From a virus: a stretch of DNA of 34,100 nucleotides. The translations under genes and the position numbers were made by a program. The stretch spans positions 1-34,100 of the IMG/VR virus record IMGVR_UViG_3300025141_012569, one strand, 5' to 3'. The notes below the pieces were generated by a model. That model was not told where the DNA came from, did no database searches, and worked only from the letters and a program-made list of their open reading frames with translations. Of the stretch, positions 6,325 through 12,437 are shown piece after piece (position 1 is the first letter of the stretch; the number at the start of each line of letters is the position of its first letter).

Positions 6325-6667
6325 ACCTTTGTCAGTTCCTTTAGAATCAGAAGAACAAAGAGCTGTAGTTGATTATCTAGAATTCAGAGGTCTTAAATTC
6401 TCTTCTATACCTAACAGTACATTCACAAGAAGTTGGAAACAAAAGACAAAGAACAAACAAGAAGGATTAAGAGCAGGACTACCTGATCTCCTAGTCGTCA
6501 CAAAAGATCATCTTCTATTTATAGAAATGAAAAGGTTGAAAGGTGGAAAGGTATCAAGTGTACAAAAAGAATGGCTTGAAGCACTGAATAAAATAAATGA
6601 TGGAGTGGTGGCAAAGATATGCAAAGGAGCAGAAGAGGCTATAGAGTTTATTAATAAATACATATGA
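6308..6667 (+). CDS. VRR-NUC domain nuclease
   Basis: 119 aa. The PD-(D/E)XK core of the VRR-NUC family is visible: an early glutamate (SEEQRAVVDYL, about 15-24), GLPDLLVV with D60, FIEMK with E73 and K75, and a later glutamine (SVQKEWL, Q86). In phages such stand-alone domains act as structure-specific (often Holliday junction) nucleases. The start lies inside the end of the HNH gene, so translation is probably coupled. It likely resolves branched DNA made in replication. Confidence 0.85.
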   Translation: MKLKNKPLSVPLESEEQRAVVDYLEFRGLKFSSIPNSTFTRSWKQKTKNKQEGLRAGLPDLLVVTKDHLLFIEMKRLKGGKVSSVQKEWLEALNKINDGVVAKICKGAEEAIEFINKYI

Positions 6668-6831
6668 CCATTTCAGAGGCAAGAAAATTGACTGGTATGT
6701 CAGATAATTCTATAAGACATTGGATACGACAAAAGAGAATAAGAGCTGAGAAAAGAGATGGTTGGTGGTTCCTAGGTGAAGAAAGTATTGAAGACATAAT
6801 AGTTTTATTGGATAAGTACTACATGCTATGA
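6664..6831 (+). CDS. MerR/excisionase-like HTH protein
   Basis: 55 aa. TISEARKLTGMSDNSIRHWI reads as a winged-helix HTH of the MerR/AlpA/excisionase type: helix, turn, recognition helix ending HWI, then a wing containing GWWFLGEE. It may be the excisionase partner of the integrase or an early regulator. It overlaps both neighbours by ATGA. The short length suits an Xis. Confidence 0.7.
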   Translation: MTISEARKLTGMSDNSIRHWIRQKRIRAEKRDGWWFLGEESIEDIIVLLDKYYML

Positions 6832-6992
6832 ATAAAGTATTCTTTGGAGCTATAGTATTACTTACAATAATAGCTTTCTGTATCCTAATAGTCGCAGGGA
6901 TGTTTCAGGTAAGAGGAGAAGAGGAGTATTATGAATGTACATACCTCGAACCACAAGAAGACTGTGATTGGATGTTAAAATCAATAATATAA
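6828..6992 (+). CDS. Small membrane protein with two cysteines (54 aa)
   Basis: The first 27 residues form a hydrophobic anchor (VFFGAIVLLTIIAFCILIVA). The short tail is very acidic with C37 and C46, which could bond outside the cell. It looks like a secreted or anchored peptide. Unknown function; it overlaps the HTH gene by ATGA. Confidence 0.6.
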   Translation: MNKVFFGAIVLLTIIAFCILIVAGMFQVRGEEEYYECTYLEPQEDCDWMLKSII

Positions 6993-7205
6993 AATAGGGG
7001 CCTAGTGAATAATATTGGGCATAGGCGTTACCAGCGTCAACACTAGGAGCACACAAATAAAGCATGGAAAATTCTCTTCGTACAACTATTCGCTACAGTA
7101 CGGCATAAACATCTCTTCGCTGGTCTAGACAACTAGACCCCCTCGCAGTTTAAGGAGTCTGCTCAAAACTCCTTCGTTCCTTTTACTTAGTAATATAATA
7201 AATAT
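6993..7205. other. Hairpin-rich intergenic region
   Basis: CCTAGTG (7001-7007) pairs with CACTAGG (7041-7047), enclosing a GCGT/AGCGT stem. GGTCTAG (7122-7128) pairs with CTAGACC (7133-7139). AAGGAGT (7152-7158) pairs with ACTCCTT (7168-7174), followed by a T-rich stretch, a possible weak terminator. A 14-codon reading frame at 7063 is too short to claim. The region probably separates the early operon from the SPFH unit. Confidence 0.4.
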
Positions 7206-7304
7206 ATGAAGATAATTTTGCCAGCAATATTTTTGTTGGTTATGGTCACAACTTTTGTTTGGTTAGTGAAAGACTTATTTTTTAAAAAGAGTAAAAAAAA
7301 ATAG
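7206..7304 (+). CDS. Tiny single-TM peptide (32 aa)
   Basis: Begins MKIILPAIFLLVMV: one membrane helix (about residues 2-21), then a lysine-rich cytoplasmic tail. It is separated by one base (TAG-T-ATG) from the SPFH gene, so the two are coupled, and it could be a membrane partner of that protein. No family. Confidence 0.5.
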   Translation: MKIILPAIFLLVMVTTFVWLVKDLFFKKSKKK

Positions 7305-7305
7305 T

Positions 7306-8091
7306 ATGCTTACAAAAGTAACAGCAGGGTTAGTAGGAGTTCTCGCACTTTTCTCATTTGTAGCTGTCATTGCTTCGGCGGAGATAGTTGATCCTGGGGA
7401 GCGAGCAGTTGTAATAAAATTTGGTAAAGTTGTAGATGTAAAATCAGAGGGGTTTTATTGGAGGGCTCCGTTTATTGAAGATTATAAGAAATTAGATGTA
7501 AAAACACAGAAGATAGAGGTTGCTGCTGATGCTGCATCAAGAGATCTGCAAAGTGTTTCTGCAACTATCGCACTTAACTACAACTTAAAACCCGATGAAG
7601 TTGGTCTTTTATGGGAAGAAATTGGAAAGGGTTACCAGGTACAAGTTATCGATCCAGCAATCCAGGAATCGGTAAAGTCTATAACAGCGAACTTTAATGC
7701 TGAAGAACTTGTAACAAAACGGGGGGAAGTTAGAGATGCAATTAAAGAGCTTTTGAAAGAAAAGTTAGGAGAAGAACATATTTTGGTGACTGAATTTGCA
7801 GTAACAAACTTCTCATTTTCTAAGTCATTTAATGCCGCGATTGAAGCAAAAGTAACAGCAGAACAGCGTGCACTTGAGGCTAAGAATAAACTTGAACAAG
7901 TGAAATTTGAAGCAGAACAGCAAATAGAACAGGCTAAGGCAGAGGCAGAATCTATCCGTATCCAAGCTCAGGCCGTTACTCAGCAAGGTGGGAAAGACTA
8001 CGTACAATTACAGGCCATTGCAAAATGGGATGGTAAATTACCGACACAATTTGTACCAGGGTCAGCAGTCCCATTTCTTACACTAGAATAA
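7306..8091 (+). CDS. SPFH/prohibitin-family membrane protein
   Basis: 261 aa. An N-terminal membrane anchor (about residues 4-25) is followed by the PHB domain (about 25-190; note VDPGERAVVIKFGKV and the basic/hydrophobic strands after it), then a coiled-coil helix rich in A, E and Q (about 185-230), and a C-terminal strand region (YVQLQAIAKWDGKLP). The layout matches prohibitin/HflC-type proteins that form large membrane cages and, in bacteria, regulate FtsH. In a phage it could restrain host proteolysis of a regulator, protect the membrane, or alter superinfection. The PHB domain is clear; the role is inferred. Confidence 0.85.
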   Translation: MLTKVTAGLVGVLALFSFVAVIASAEIVDPGERAVVIKFGKVVDVKSEGFYWRAPFIEDYKKLDVKTQKIEVAADAASRDLQSVSATIALNYNLKPDEVGLLWEEIGKGYQVQVIDPAIQESVKSITANFNAEELVTKRGEVRDAIKELLKEKLGEEHILVTEFAVTNFSFSKSFNAAIEAKVTAEQRALEAKNKLEQVKFEAEQQIEQAKAEAESIRIQAQAVTQQGGKDYVQLQAIAKWDGKLPTQFVPGSAVPFLTLE

Positions 8092-8133
8092 ACCTTAAAT
8101 AACAAACAACCTATAAGTTTTAACTAAACATAT

Positions 8134-8214
8134 ATGAGTATAGAACATTGTGATAAATGTGGCCAAAACATAGATACCGACTATAACACCGACCATGATG
8201 CGGATTGTGAATAA
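8134..8214 (+). CDS. Tiny CxxC protein (26 aa)
   Basis: MSIEHCDKCGQNIDTDYNTD then an acidic end with another cysteine. C6 and C9 plus H21 and C25 could bind one zinc, a minimal zinc ribbon. Very short, so only moderately supported. Confidence 0.4.
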   Translation: MSIEHCDKCGQNIDTDYNTDHDADCE

Positions 8215-8218
8215 TTAT

Positions 8219-8344
8219 ATGAAAAGATTACTTTGTTTTTTGGGGTTTCATGATTGGGAGTGGATTGGAAATGTCTTTACAACTGAAAATAATGAAGTTG
8301 GATTGACGATGTGTTCTAGGTGTAGAAAAATAATTTTTTATTAG
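8219..8344 (+). CDS. DUF1660-like small phage protein (41 aa)
   Basis: Begins MKRLLCFLGFHDWEWIGN and ends with MCSRCRKIIFY. The pattern of C6, H11, W13 and a terminal CxxC is that of the small DUF1660-like phage proteins, likely zinc binding. Unknown function. It is the last AT-rich gene before the GC-rich islet. Confidence 0.6.
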   Translation: MKRLLCFLGFHDWEWIGNVFTTENNEVGLTMCSRCRKIIFY

Positions 8345-8349
8345 TTCTT

Positions 8350-8546
8350 ACACAAGAGAGGTGGCGGAATAGGTAGACGCAGACAAAAAACTAGGGAAGT
8401 GGTTACAACTAACTCTAGTGTAAGTATTAACCATGCAAGGTGACTATACGAGTAAAGCGACTAACTGTAATGGGAACGCCGTAATTCCCTCTGAGGTTAG
8501 AAGCCACTATACGGCAATCTCGGCAAATCCTTGCCCTCTCTTGTGT
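8350..8546 (+). ncRNA. tRNA-Leu-like structured RNA with large inserts
   Basis: The ends pair perfectly over 12 bp (8350-8361 with 8535-8546). Bases 8355-8381 read like the 5' half of a leucine tRNA: acceptor AGAGAGG, then TG, then a D-arm GCG-GAATAGGTAGA-CGC with the usual GG and a closing A. A T-stem-like pair GCAAGG (8435-8440) with CCTTGC (8529-8534) lies exactly against the 3' acceptor strand, as in a tRNA, and CAAAT precedes it as in a T-loop. However, no normal anticodon stem is visible, there is about 20 nt extra before the T-stem, and about 88 nt sit inside the T-loop with their own stems (CTAAC/GTTAG, GGGAA/TTCCC). No CCA is encoded. It could be an intron-bearing or decayed tRNA, or a tRNA mimic. 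The insert is too short for a normal group I intron. Confidence 0.5.
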
Positions 8547-8570
8547 GAGTGCTAGTCAACGGAGGCAGCC

Positions 8571-8732
8571 ATGAAACGTCCATGTTGGATTTGTCGAAGG
8601 CAGACAGAACAGACTCACGTCAGGACTAACCGAGTAACTGGGACTAAACGGTGGCATTGTCACCGATGCACTGGGACCAACATCGAGTCGGTGGAGACCA
8701 AGGAGGTCAAATGTACCCAGCAGTCAAGGTGA
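8571..8732 (+). CDS. Small zinc-ribbon protein (53 aa), islet gene 1
   Basis: Begins MKRPCWICRRQTEQTH and contains WHCHRC, giving a four-ligand zinc ribbon (C5, C8, C30, C33, with H29 and H31 nearby). A strong GGAGG (8561-8565) sits upstream of the start, unlike genes outside this islet. Basic and probably nucleic-acid or protein binding. It overlaps islet gene 2. Confidence 0.6.
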   Translation: MKRPCWICRRQTEQTHVRTNRVTGTKRWHCHRCTGTNIESVETKEVKCTQQSR

Positions 8733-8845
8733 TCAACTACAACATCTTCTTCAAACGGATCGTCTTCTTCGGTCAAGCAGTGTACTACAGTCCACTGACT
8801 GGGGATGTCGTTAGCTTCAAGATCAGGATGAGGATCAGAGCATGA
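8711..8845 (+). CDS. Small basic protein (44 aa), islet gene 2
   Basis: I chose the ATG at 8711 because AGGAGG at 8701-8706 gives it an ideal ribosome binding site; the frame stays open further upstream but without one. The product is beta-like, aromatic and ends with arginines (MYPAVKVINYNIFF...MRIRA). It overlaps gene 1 by 22 bases and gene 3 by ATGA. Unknown function. Confidence 0.5.
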   Translation: MYPAVKVINYNIFFKRIVFFGQAVYYSPLTGDVVSFKIRMRIRA

Positions 8846-9042
8846 GAAAGAGTCTTGCAAGGACAGTTATTCTCGACTTCATCAAAAGTCCGTGGAAGTA
8901 TAACAACGGCAAGATGGGGCTCATGTACTGGGCAAAGCGGATTCTTGGCCATGATGGCTATACGGATCTCATCACAGCTCACAACGTTCGTCGTCGGAAC
9001 AACGACCCGAACCTTAGCGCAGGAGAAAAACTCTGTGTGTAA
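8842..9042 (+). CDS. Small basic protein (66 aa), islet gene 3
   Basis: Begins MRKSLARTVILDFIKSPWKY; basic, with an N-terminal amphipathic helix and a middle segment MGLMYWAKRILGHDGYTD. It is coupled to gene 2 by ATGA and overlaps gene 4. C- and G-ending codons are more common than in flanking genes. No family recognised. Confidence 0.5.
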   Translation: MRKSLARTVILDFIKSPWKYNNGKMGLMYWAKRILGHDGYTDLITAHNVRRRNNDPNLSAGEKLCV

Positions 9043-9211
9043 ACGTAAAACCTGTGATGGCAGGTACTATCTGATTCGAGAGGAGCGGAACAGTCAGGTG
9101 ATCATCTATACGCTGAAGAAGCTCTACAGGTGTGACAAGTGTAACCACTCGTACACCGAGAGCAGCTTCGGCCAACGCGGTCCGAGGAGACGGCCAAGGG
9201 GATATGGATGA
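9035..9211 (+). CDS. Small zinc-ribbon protein (58 aa), islet gene 4
   Basis: I place the start at GTG 9035, nine bases after AGGAG (9021-9025). The product has C2 and C6 (CKRKTC), then YRCDKC (about 37-42), a four-cysteine ribbon, and a basic Gly/Arg/Pro tail. It probably binds nucleic acid. It overlaps genes 3 and 5. Confidence 0.5.
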   Translation: MCKRKTCDGRYYLIREERNSQVIIYTLKKLYRCDKCNHSYTESSFGQRGPRRRPRGYG

Positions 9212-9369
9212 AAACGAAAGCAAAAGTGGCCAAAAGGTCATTCTACTGCCCTAAGTGCAAGAAGACCCAAGTCTTCAAACACAAAGGCCGCCATGGATGG
9301 GCGGGTAGCAAGGTTTATGTCTGCTCTCATGGAGGTTGCAGTCAGGAATTGGAGGTGGCTAATGGATGA
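9208..9369 (+). CDS. Small zinc-ribbon protein (53 aa), islet gene 5
   Basis: Begins MKTKAKVAKRSFYCPKCKKT; C14 and C17 pair with C39 and C44 (YVCSHGGC) to make a zinc ribbon. The N-terminus is strongly basic. Coupled to gene 4 by ATGA. Unknown function. Confidence 0.55.
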   Translation: MKTKAKVAKRSFYCPKCKKTQVFKHKGRHGWAGSKVYVCSHGGCSQELEVANG

Positions 9370-9460
9370 AGTCACCAGGGAGTCCTTCCTGTTTATTGCA
9401 TTCATCTTCCTGTACTTTGCTCTTTGTTACCTTGGCAGAGGTGGAAGGGAACCTCCGTAA
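9362..9460 (+). CDS. Tiny single-TM peptide (32 aa), islet gene 6
   Basis: MDEVTRESFLFIAFIFLYFALC then a Gly/Arg-rich end. One membrane helix (about residues 8-24). A strong GGAGG (9351-9355) precedes the start by six bases. It closes the islet operon before a hairpin. Confidence 0.5.
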   Translation: MDEVTRESFLFIAFIFLYFALCYLGRGGREPP

Positions 9461-9472
9461 TATTACACGGTC

Positions 9473-9496
9473 AGGGGCGTACCGTTAAACGCCCCT
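9473..9496 (+). terminator. GC-rich hairpin closing the islet
   Basis: AGGGGCGT (9473-9480) pairs with ACGCCCCT (9489-9496), an 8-bp stem with an 8-base loop. There is no T run, so termination is uncertain. The hairpin sits at the point where base composition returns to AT-rich. Confidence 0.4.
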
Positions 9497-9522
9497 CCAG
9501 TTAACTTCAATGCTTGTAAGTT

Positions 9523-9807
9523 ATGACAAAAAGAAAGAAAAAAAGGGTAAAGTGTAGATCTTGTAATAGAACTGTTGGTCCTAAAGGGTTTGATGGTTCA
9601 TGTGGTCATTGTTTTCTTAATGACTTTGGGGATGTGGAAAGGGAGATATATTTAACAGAGAATAAAATAGAAAGGTTGTTAAGGCAAATAGAAAGGGCAG
9701 AAGTGTGGGATAAAAATTATCTATATATTGTTGCTGATAAAGGGGTAGGAAAACTCATAGAGTTAAGAAAAAGGAAGGAGAAAAAAGATAAGGAAAGTTA
9801 TTCATAG
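9523..9807 (+). CDS. Zinc-ribbon plus helix protein (94 aa)
   Basis: A lysine-rich start, then a four-cysteine ribbon (C11, C14, C27, C30), then a long charged helical region to the end. AT-rich again, without a Shine-Dalgarno. It could bind DNA or RNA. No family recognised. Confidence 0.6.
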   Translation: MTKRKKKRVKCRSCNRTVGPKGFDGSCGHCFLNDFGDVEREIYLTENKIERLLRQIERAEVWDKNYLYIVADKGVGKLIELRKRKEKKDKESYS

Positions 9808-9872
9808 ACCCGTTTGCATTTGGATGTTAAGAATATTAAAATATCCATAAGGATGATTAGTTTTTTATGATA

Positions 9873-9899
9873 GAACCAGCACACGAGGCTGGTTTTTGT
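9873..9899 (+). terminator. Rho-independent terminator
   Basis: AACCAGC (9874-9880) pairs with GCTGGTT (9888-9894), followed by TTT. It separates the early/accessory region from the packaging operon. Confidence 0.75.
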
Positions 9900-9917
9900 A
9901 CTTTTTTATGGAGCGTA

Positions 9918-9964
9918 CTCAATCACAACCTCACGTTGATTGAGAGCTAGTGGGGGTACTCCCC
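9918..9964 (+). promoter_or_regulatory. Two hairpins upstream of the late operon
   Basis: CTCAATCA (9918-9925) pairs with TGATTGAG (9937-9944), and TGGGG (9950-9954) with CCCCA (9960-9964). They lie just before the gene at 9982, the first of the late region, so they may be a leader or operator. I could not see a convincing late promoter. Confidence 0.35.
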
Positions 9965-9981
9965 ATAAGCAAGTAATTATC

Positions 9982-10182
9982 ATGAAAGAATTTCACACTA
10001 ATGGAGGTTCAATAGTTCAAAAAGATGGCTTTGGACGTTTTAAAGTTGATGGGAAGCAAGTTTCAGCTAAACAAGTGAAGAATTTAGTTAAGAGTCACGG
10101 TGGAGTAACTGAAGTTGGAAAGCATTCTTCTAGCAGAGATAAGAGATTTCATGAAATGCAAAGGCGAGTAAAAGGTTTGTAG
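9982..10182 (+). CDS. Small basic protein (66 aa) before TerS
   Basis: I chose ATG 9982; an upstream extension would run through the hairpins. Begins MKEFHTNGGSIVQKDG; basic, with a short beta part and a Lys/Arg/Ser-rich end. One base (TAG-T-ATG) separates it from the TerS-like gene. Unknown function. Confidence 0.6.
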   Translation: MKEFHTNGGSIVQKDGFGRFKVDGKQVSAKQVKNLVKSHGGVTEVGKHSSSRDKRFHEMQRRVKGL

Positions 10183-10183
10183 T

Positions 10184-10579
10184 ATGAAATTAAAACAATA
10201 TTCTGAGAGGACAAAAGAAGAGAAAGAAGAGATGTGGGACGAGATAGCAAAACAATTAGCAAAACCAAAAAGCGACAGACCCCAACAGAAGGAAATGTAT
10301 AACGCATACGGTATTCCAGAAGCTACTTACTATTGGAGAACAGGAAAGACAAGTTTTAAACAGAAAATAGTAGATAATTGCCTTAACGAAGCTAAAACTT
10401 GGATGCCTGAATTAGTAGAAGTACTTAGAGATAAGGCATTAATAGATAGAAGCGAAAAGAGTATTGAAATGGCCTTTAAGTATATAGCTAATGTAGCAGA
10501 GAAGATTGACCATACTACTAAAGGTGAAAAGATAAGTGGATTCAACTATGTCAGTCCAGAAAAGAAGGAAGATGTATGA
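10184..10579 (+). CDS. Terminase small subunit-like protein
   Basis: 131 aa. An HTH-like stretch lies at about 35-60 (KEMYNAYGIPEATYYWRTG), then helices suited to ring oligomerisation. Position is the best evidence: it lies just upstream of TerL (with an HNH gene between) and portal. TerS binds the packaging site and loads DNA to TerL. The sequence is not diagnostic alone. Confidence 0.6.
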   Translation: MKLKQYSERTKEEKEEMWDEIAKQLAKPKSDRPQQKEMYNAYGIPEATYYWRTGKTSFKQKIVDNCLNEAKTWMPELVEVLRDKALIDRSEKSIEMAFKYIANVAEKIDHTTKGEKISGFNYVSPEKKEDV

Positions 10580-11025
10580 TAAGGAATTGCAAATTGTGTC
10601 AAAAAGAGTTTAAGACGTATCCATCAAAAGTAAAGGTTGGTAGAGGTAAGTACTGTAGTAGGGATTGTTCAATGAAGGTGACGAATAAGATTCTGGAAGA
10701 GAATGGTAAAAATACAAGGTTTATTAAAGGGCAAGAAGCATACAATAAAAAAGGGTTTACCCATGTGCAGCCTAGAAAAGGTGGAAAGAAGTACACATTG
10801 ATTTACATGCCAGAGCATCCCTTTTCTACTAAGAAGGGGTATGTAAGAGAGCATCGGTTAGTGATGGAGCAGCATCTAGGCAGGTATTTAGATGACAACG
10901 AAGTAGTGCACCATATAAATGGTGAAACACAAGATAATCGAGTAGATAATTTAGAGGTAATGTCATGGGCTGACCATAGACGAGAACATTTGAAAGACAA
11001 CGTACATAAACGTTGGTATAACTAG
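10576..11025 (+). CDS. HNH homing-type endonuclease
   Basis: 149 aa. An N-terminal zinc finger (C5/C8 and C27/C31) precedes an HNH_3-like nuclease core: REHRLVMEQHLG (about 91-102), the catalytic EVVHHINGETQDNRVDNLEV (H112-H113, N121/N125) and H134/H138. It lies between TerS and TerL, a classic place for free-standing homing nucleases, and overlaps TerS by ATGA. It may home into terminase genes or help packaging cleavage. Confidence 0.85.
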   Translation: MIRNCKLCQKEFKTYPSKVKVGRGKYCSRDCSMKVTNKILEENGKNTRFIKGQEAYNKKGFTHVQPRKGGKKYTLIYMPEHPFSTKKGYVREHRLVMEQHLGRYLDDNEVVHHINGETQDNRVDNLEVMSWADHRREHLKDNVHKRWYN

Positions 11026-11044
11026 ATTCCCCCCTTCAAAAGTT

Positions 11045-12435
11045 ATGTCACTTACTCCTACTATCAAACCCACTCCAAAACAACATGTTGCTTGGGACAA
11101 ATTGAGAGATAGTGTGGCGAAGTACATAGTTTTTGGTGGGGGGGCTTAGCTGGCGGTGGGAAGAGTTGGATTGGATGTGAATGGCTCCTTACAAATTGTT
11201 ACTTTTATCCTGGATCAAAATGGTTTATAGCTCGACGTGAGCTAAAGCGTTTAATGACCAGCAGTTATGTTACCTGGAATAAAGTGTGCAGACATCATGG
11301 TATTCCTAAAGAAGATTGGAGATTAAATGGTCAATACAACTTTATTGAGTTTTCTAACGGTTCTAGAGTAGACCTAATTGACCTAGCGTACCAACCAAAA
11401 GACCCATTATATGAGCGTTTAGGAAGTCTAGAGTACACAGGAGGATGGATTGAAGAAGCCTCTGAAGTTGATTTCCTTGCATTTGATGTTCTTAAATCTC
11501 GTATTGGTCGTCATAAGAATAAAGAGTTTAAACTTCTCCCGAAGATATTCCTGACCTGTAACCCTTCTAAGGGGTGGTTATACCGAGAGGTTTATAAACC
11601 CTATAGAGAAAAAAGATTGGCTGAGGGTTGGCATTTTATTCAGAGTCTTTATACAGATAATCCATACACTGCTAAGGAATATGGTGAATCACTCTCTGAG
11701 ATTAAAGACAGTGCAACAAAACAAAGGCTCATGCTCGGTAACTGGGAATATGATGATGATCCAGCAAAGATTGTAGAGTATGAAGCAATCCAAGACATGT
11801 TTACAAACCATATTGACCCAGGGCAAAAGTATCTAATAGTTGATGTAGCTAGATTTGGTAAAGATAAAACAGTGTTTACACTATGGGATGGGATGGAGTG
11901 CTACAAGATAAAAACTTTAGATAAAAGTTCTATAGAGCAAGTAGTAGAAGAAATAAAAGAGTTAGCACTCTACAATAGAATCCCATTTAGTCAGATACTG
12001 GTGGATGAAGATGGAGTAGGTGGTGGAGTTGTAGATCGTTTACAAGGTATTAAAGGGTTCGTAGCTAATAGAAGTGCAATCCAAACACAATATGATAATC
12101 CTAAAACAGGATACAAACCGAATTATCAGAACCTTAAAAGTCAATGTGCATTTAAACTGGCTGATGCTATCAACAACCATCAAATTGCGGTTACGATCAA
12201 AGATGAGACGATCAAAGAGTTGCTTGTCCAAGAGTTAGAGCAGCTTAAGAGAAAGAACCCAGACAAAGATGGGAAATTGGCTCTTATAGGGAAAGATTTA
12301 ATGAAAGATTCACTTGGAAGGTCACCAGATATAGCAGATTGTTTTATTATGAGAATGTACTTTGAATTAAAACCCGTTAATAAATTTAGACAATCATTTA
12401 TTCCACAACATAAAGGCGGATATTTACGAAGATAA
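11045..12435 (+). CDS. terL: Terminase large subunit (frameshifted at Walker A)
   Basis: Packaging ATPase-nuclease. From ATG 11045 the first frame runs through VAKYIVFGGGA and hits TAG at 11147-11149. The rest continues in the -1 frame as GLAGGGKSWIG to 12435. The break lies at seven Gs (11138-11144) inside the Walker A loop. Adding one G or removing two restores one product of about 462-463 aa, normal for TerL. Downstream are an acidic pair after hydrophobic residues (GGWIEEAS), a coupling motif (FLTCNPSKGW) and three nuclease aspartates (LIVDVARFGKDKT, ILVDEDGVGGG, DIADCF). A sequence error in the homopolymer is most likely. A slip on GGGGGGG would also give exactly this frame change. Confidence 0.9.
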
Positions 12436-12437
12436 CT

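Noticed and set aside
7063-7107. 14-codon frame in the hairpin region
   Set aside because: Too short and inside structured DNA; no support beyond a start and a stop.
8350-8546. tmRNA or a full group I intron
   Set aside because: The 5' end is a Leu-type D-arm, not a tmRNA start, and no tag frame is evident; the insert is far shorter than known group I introns and the P/Q/R/S elements are not convincingly present.
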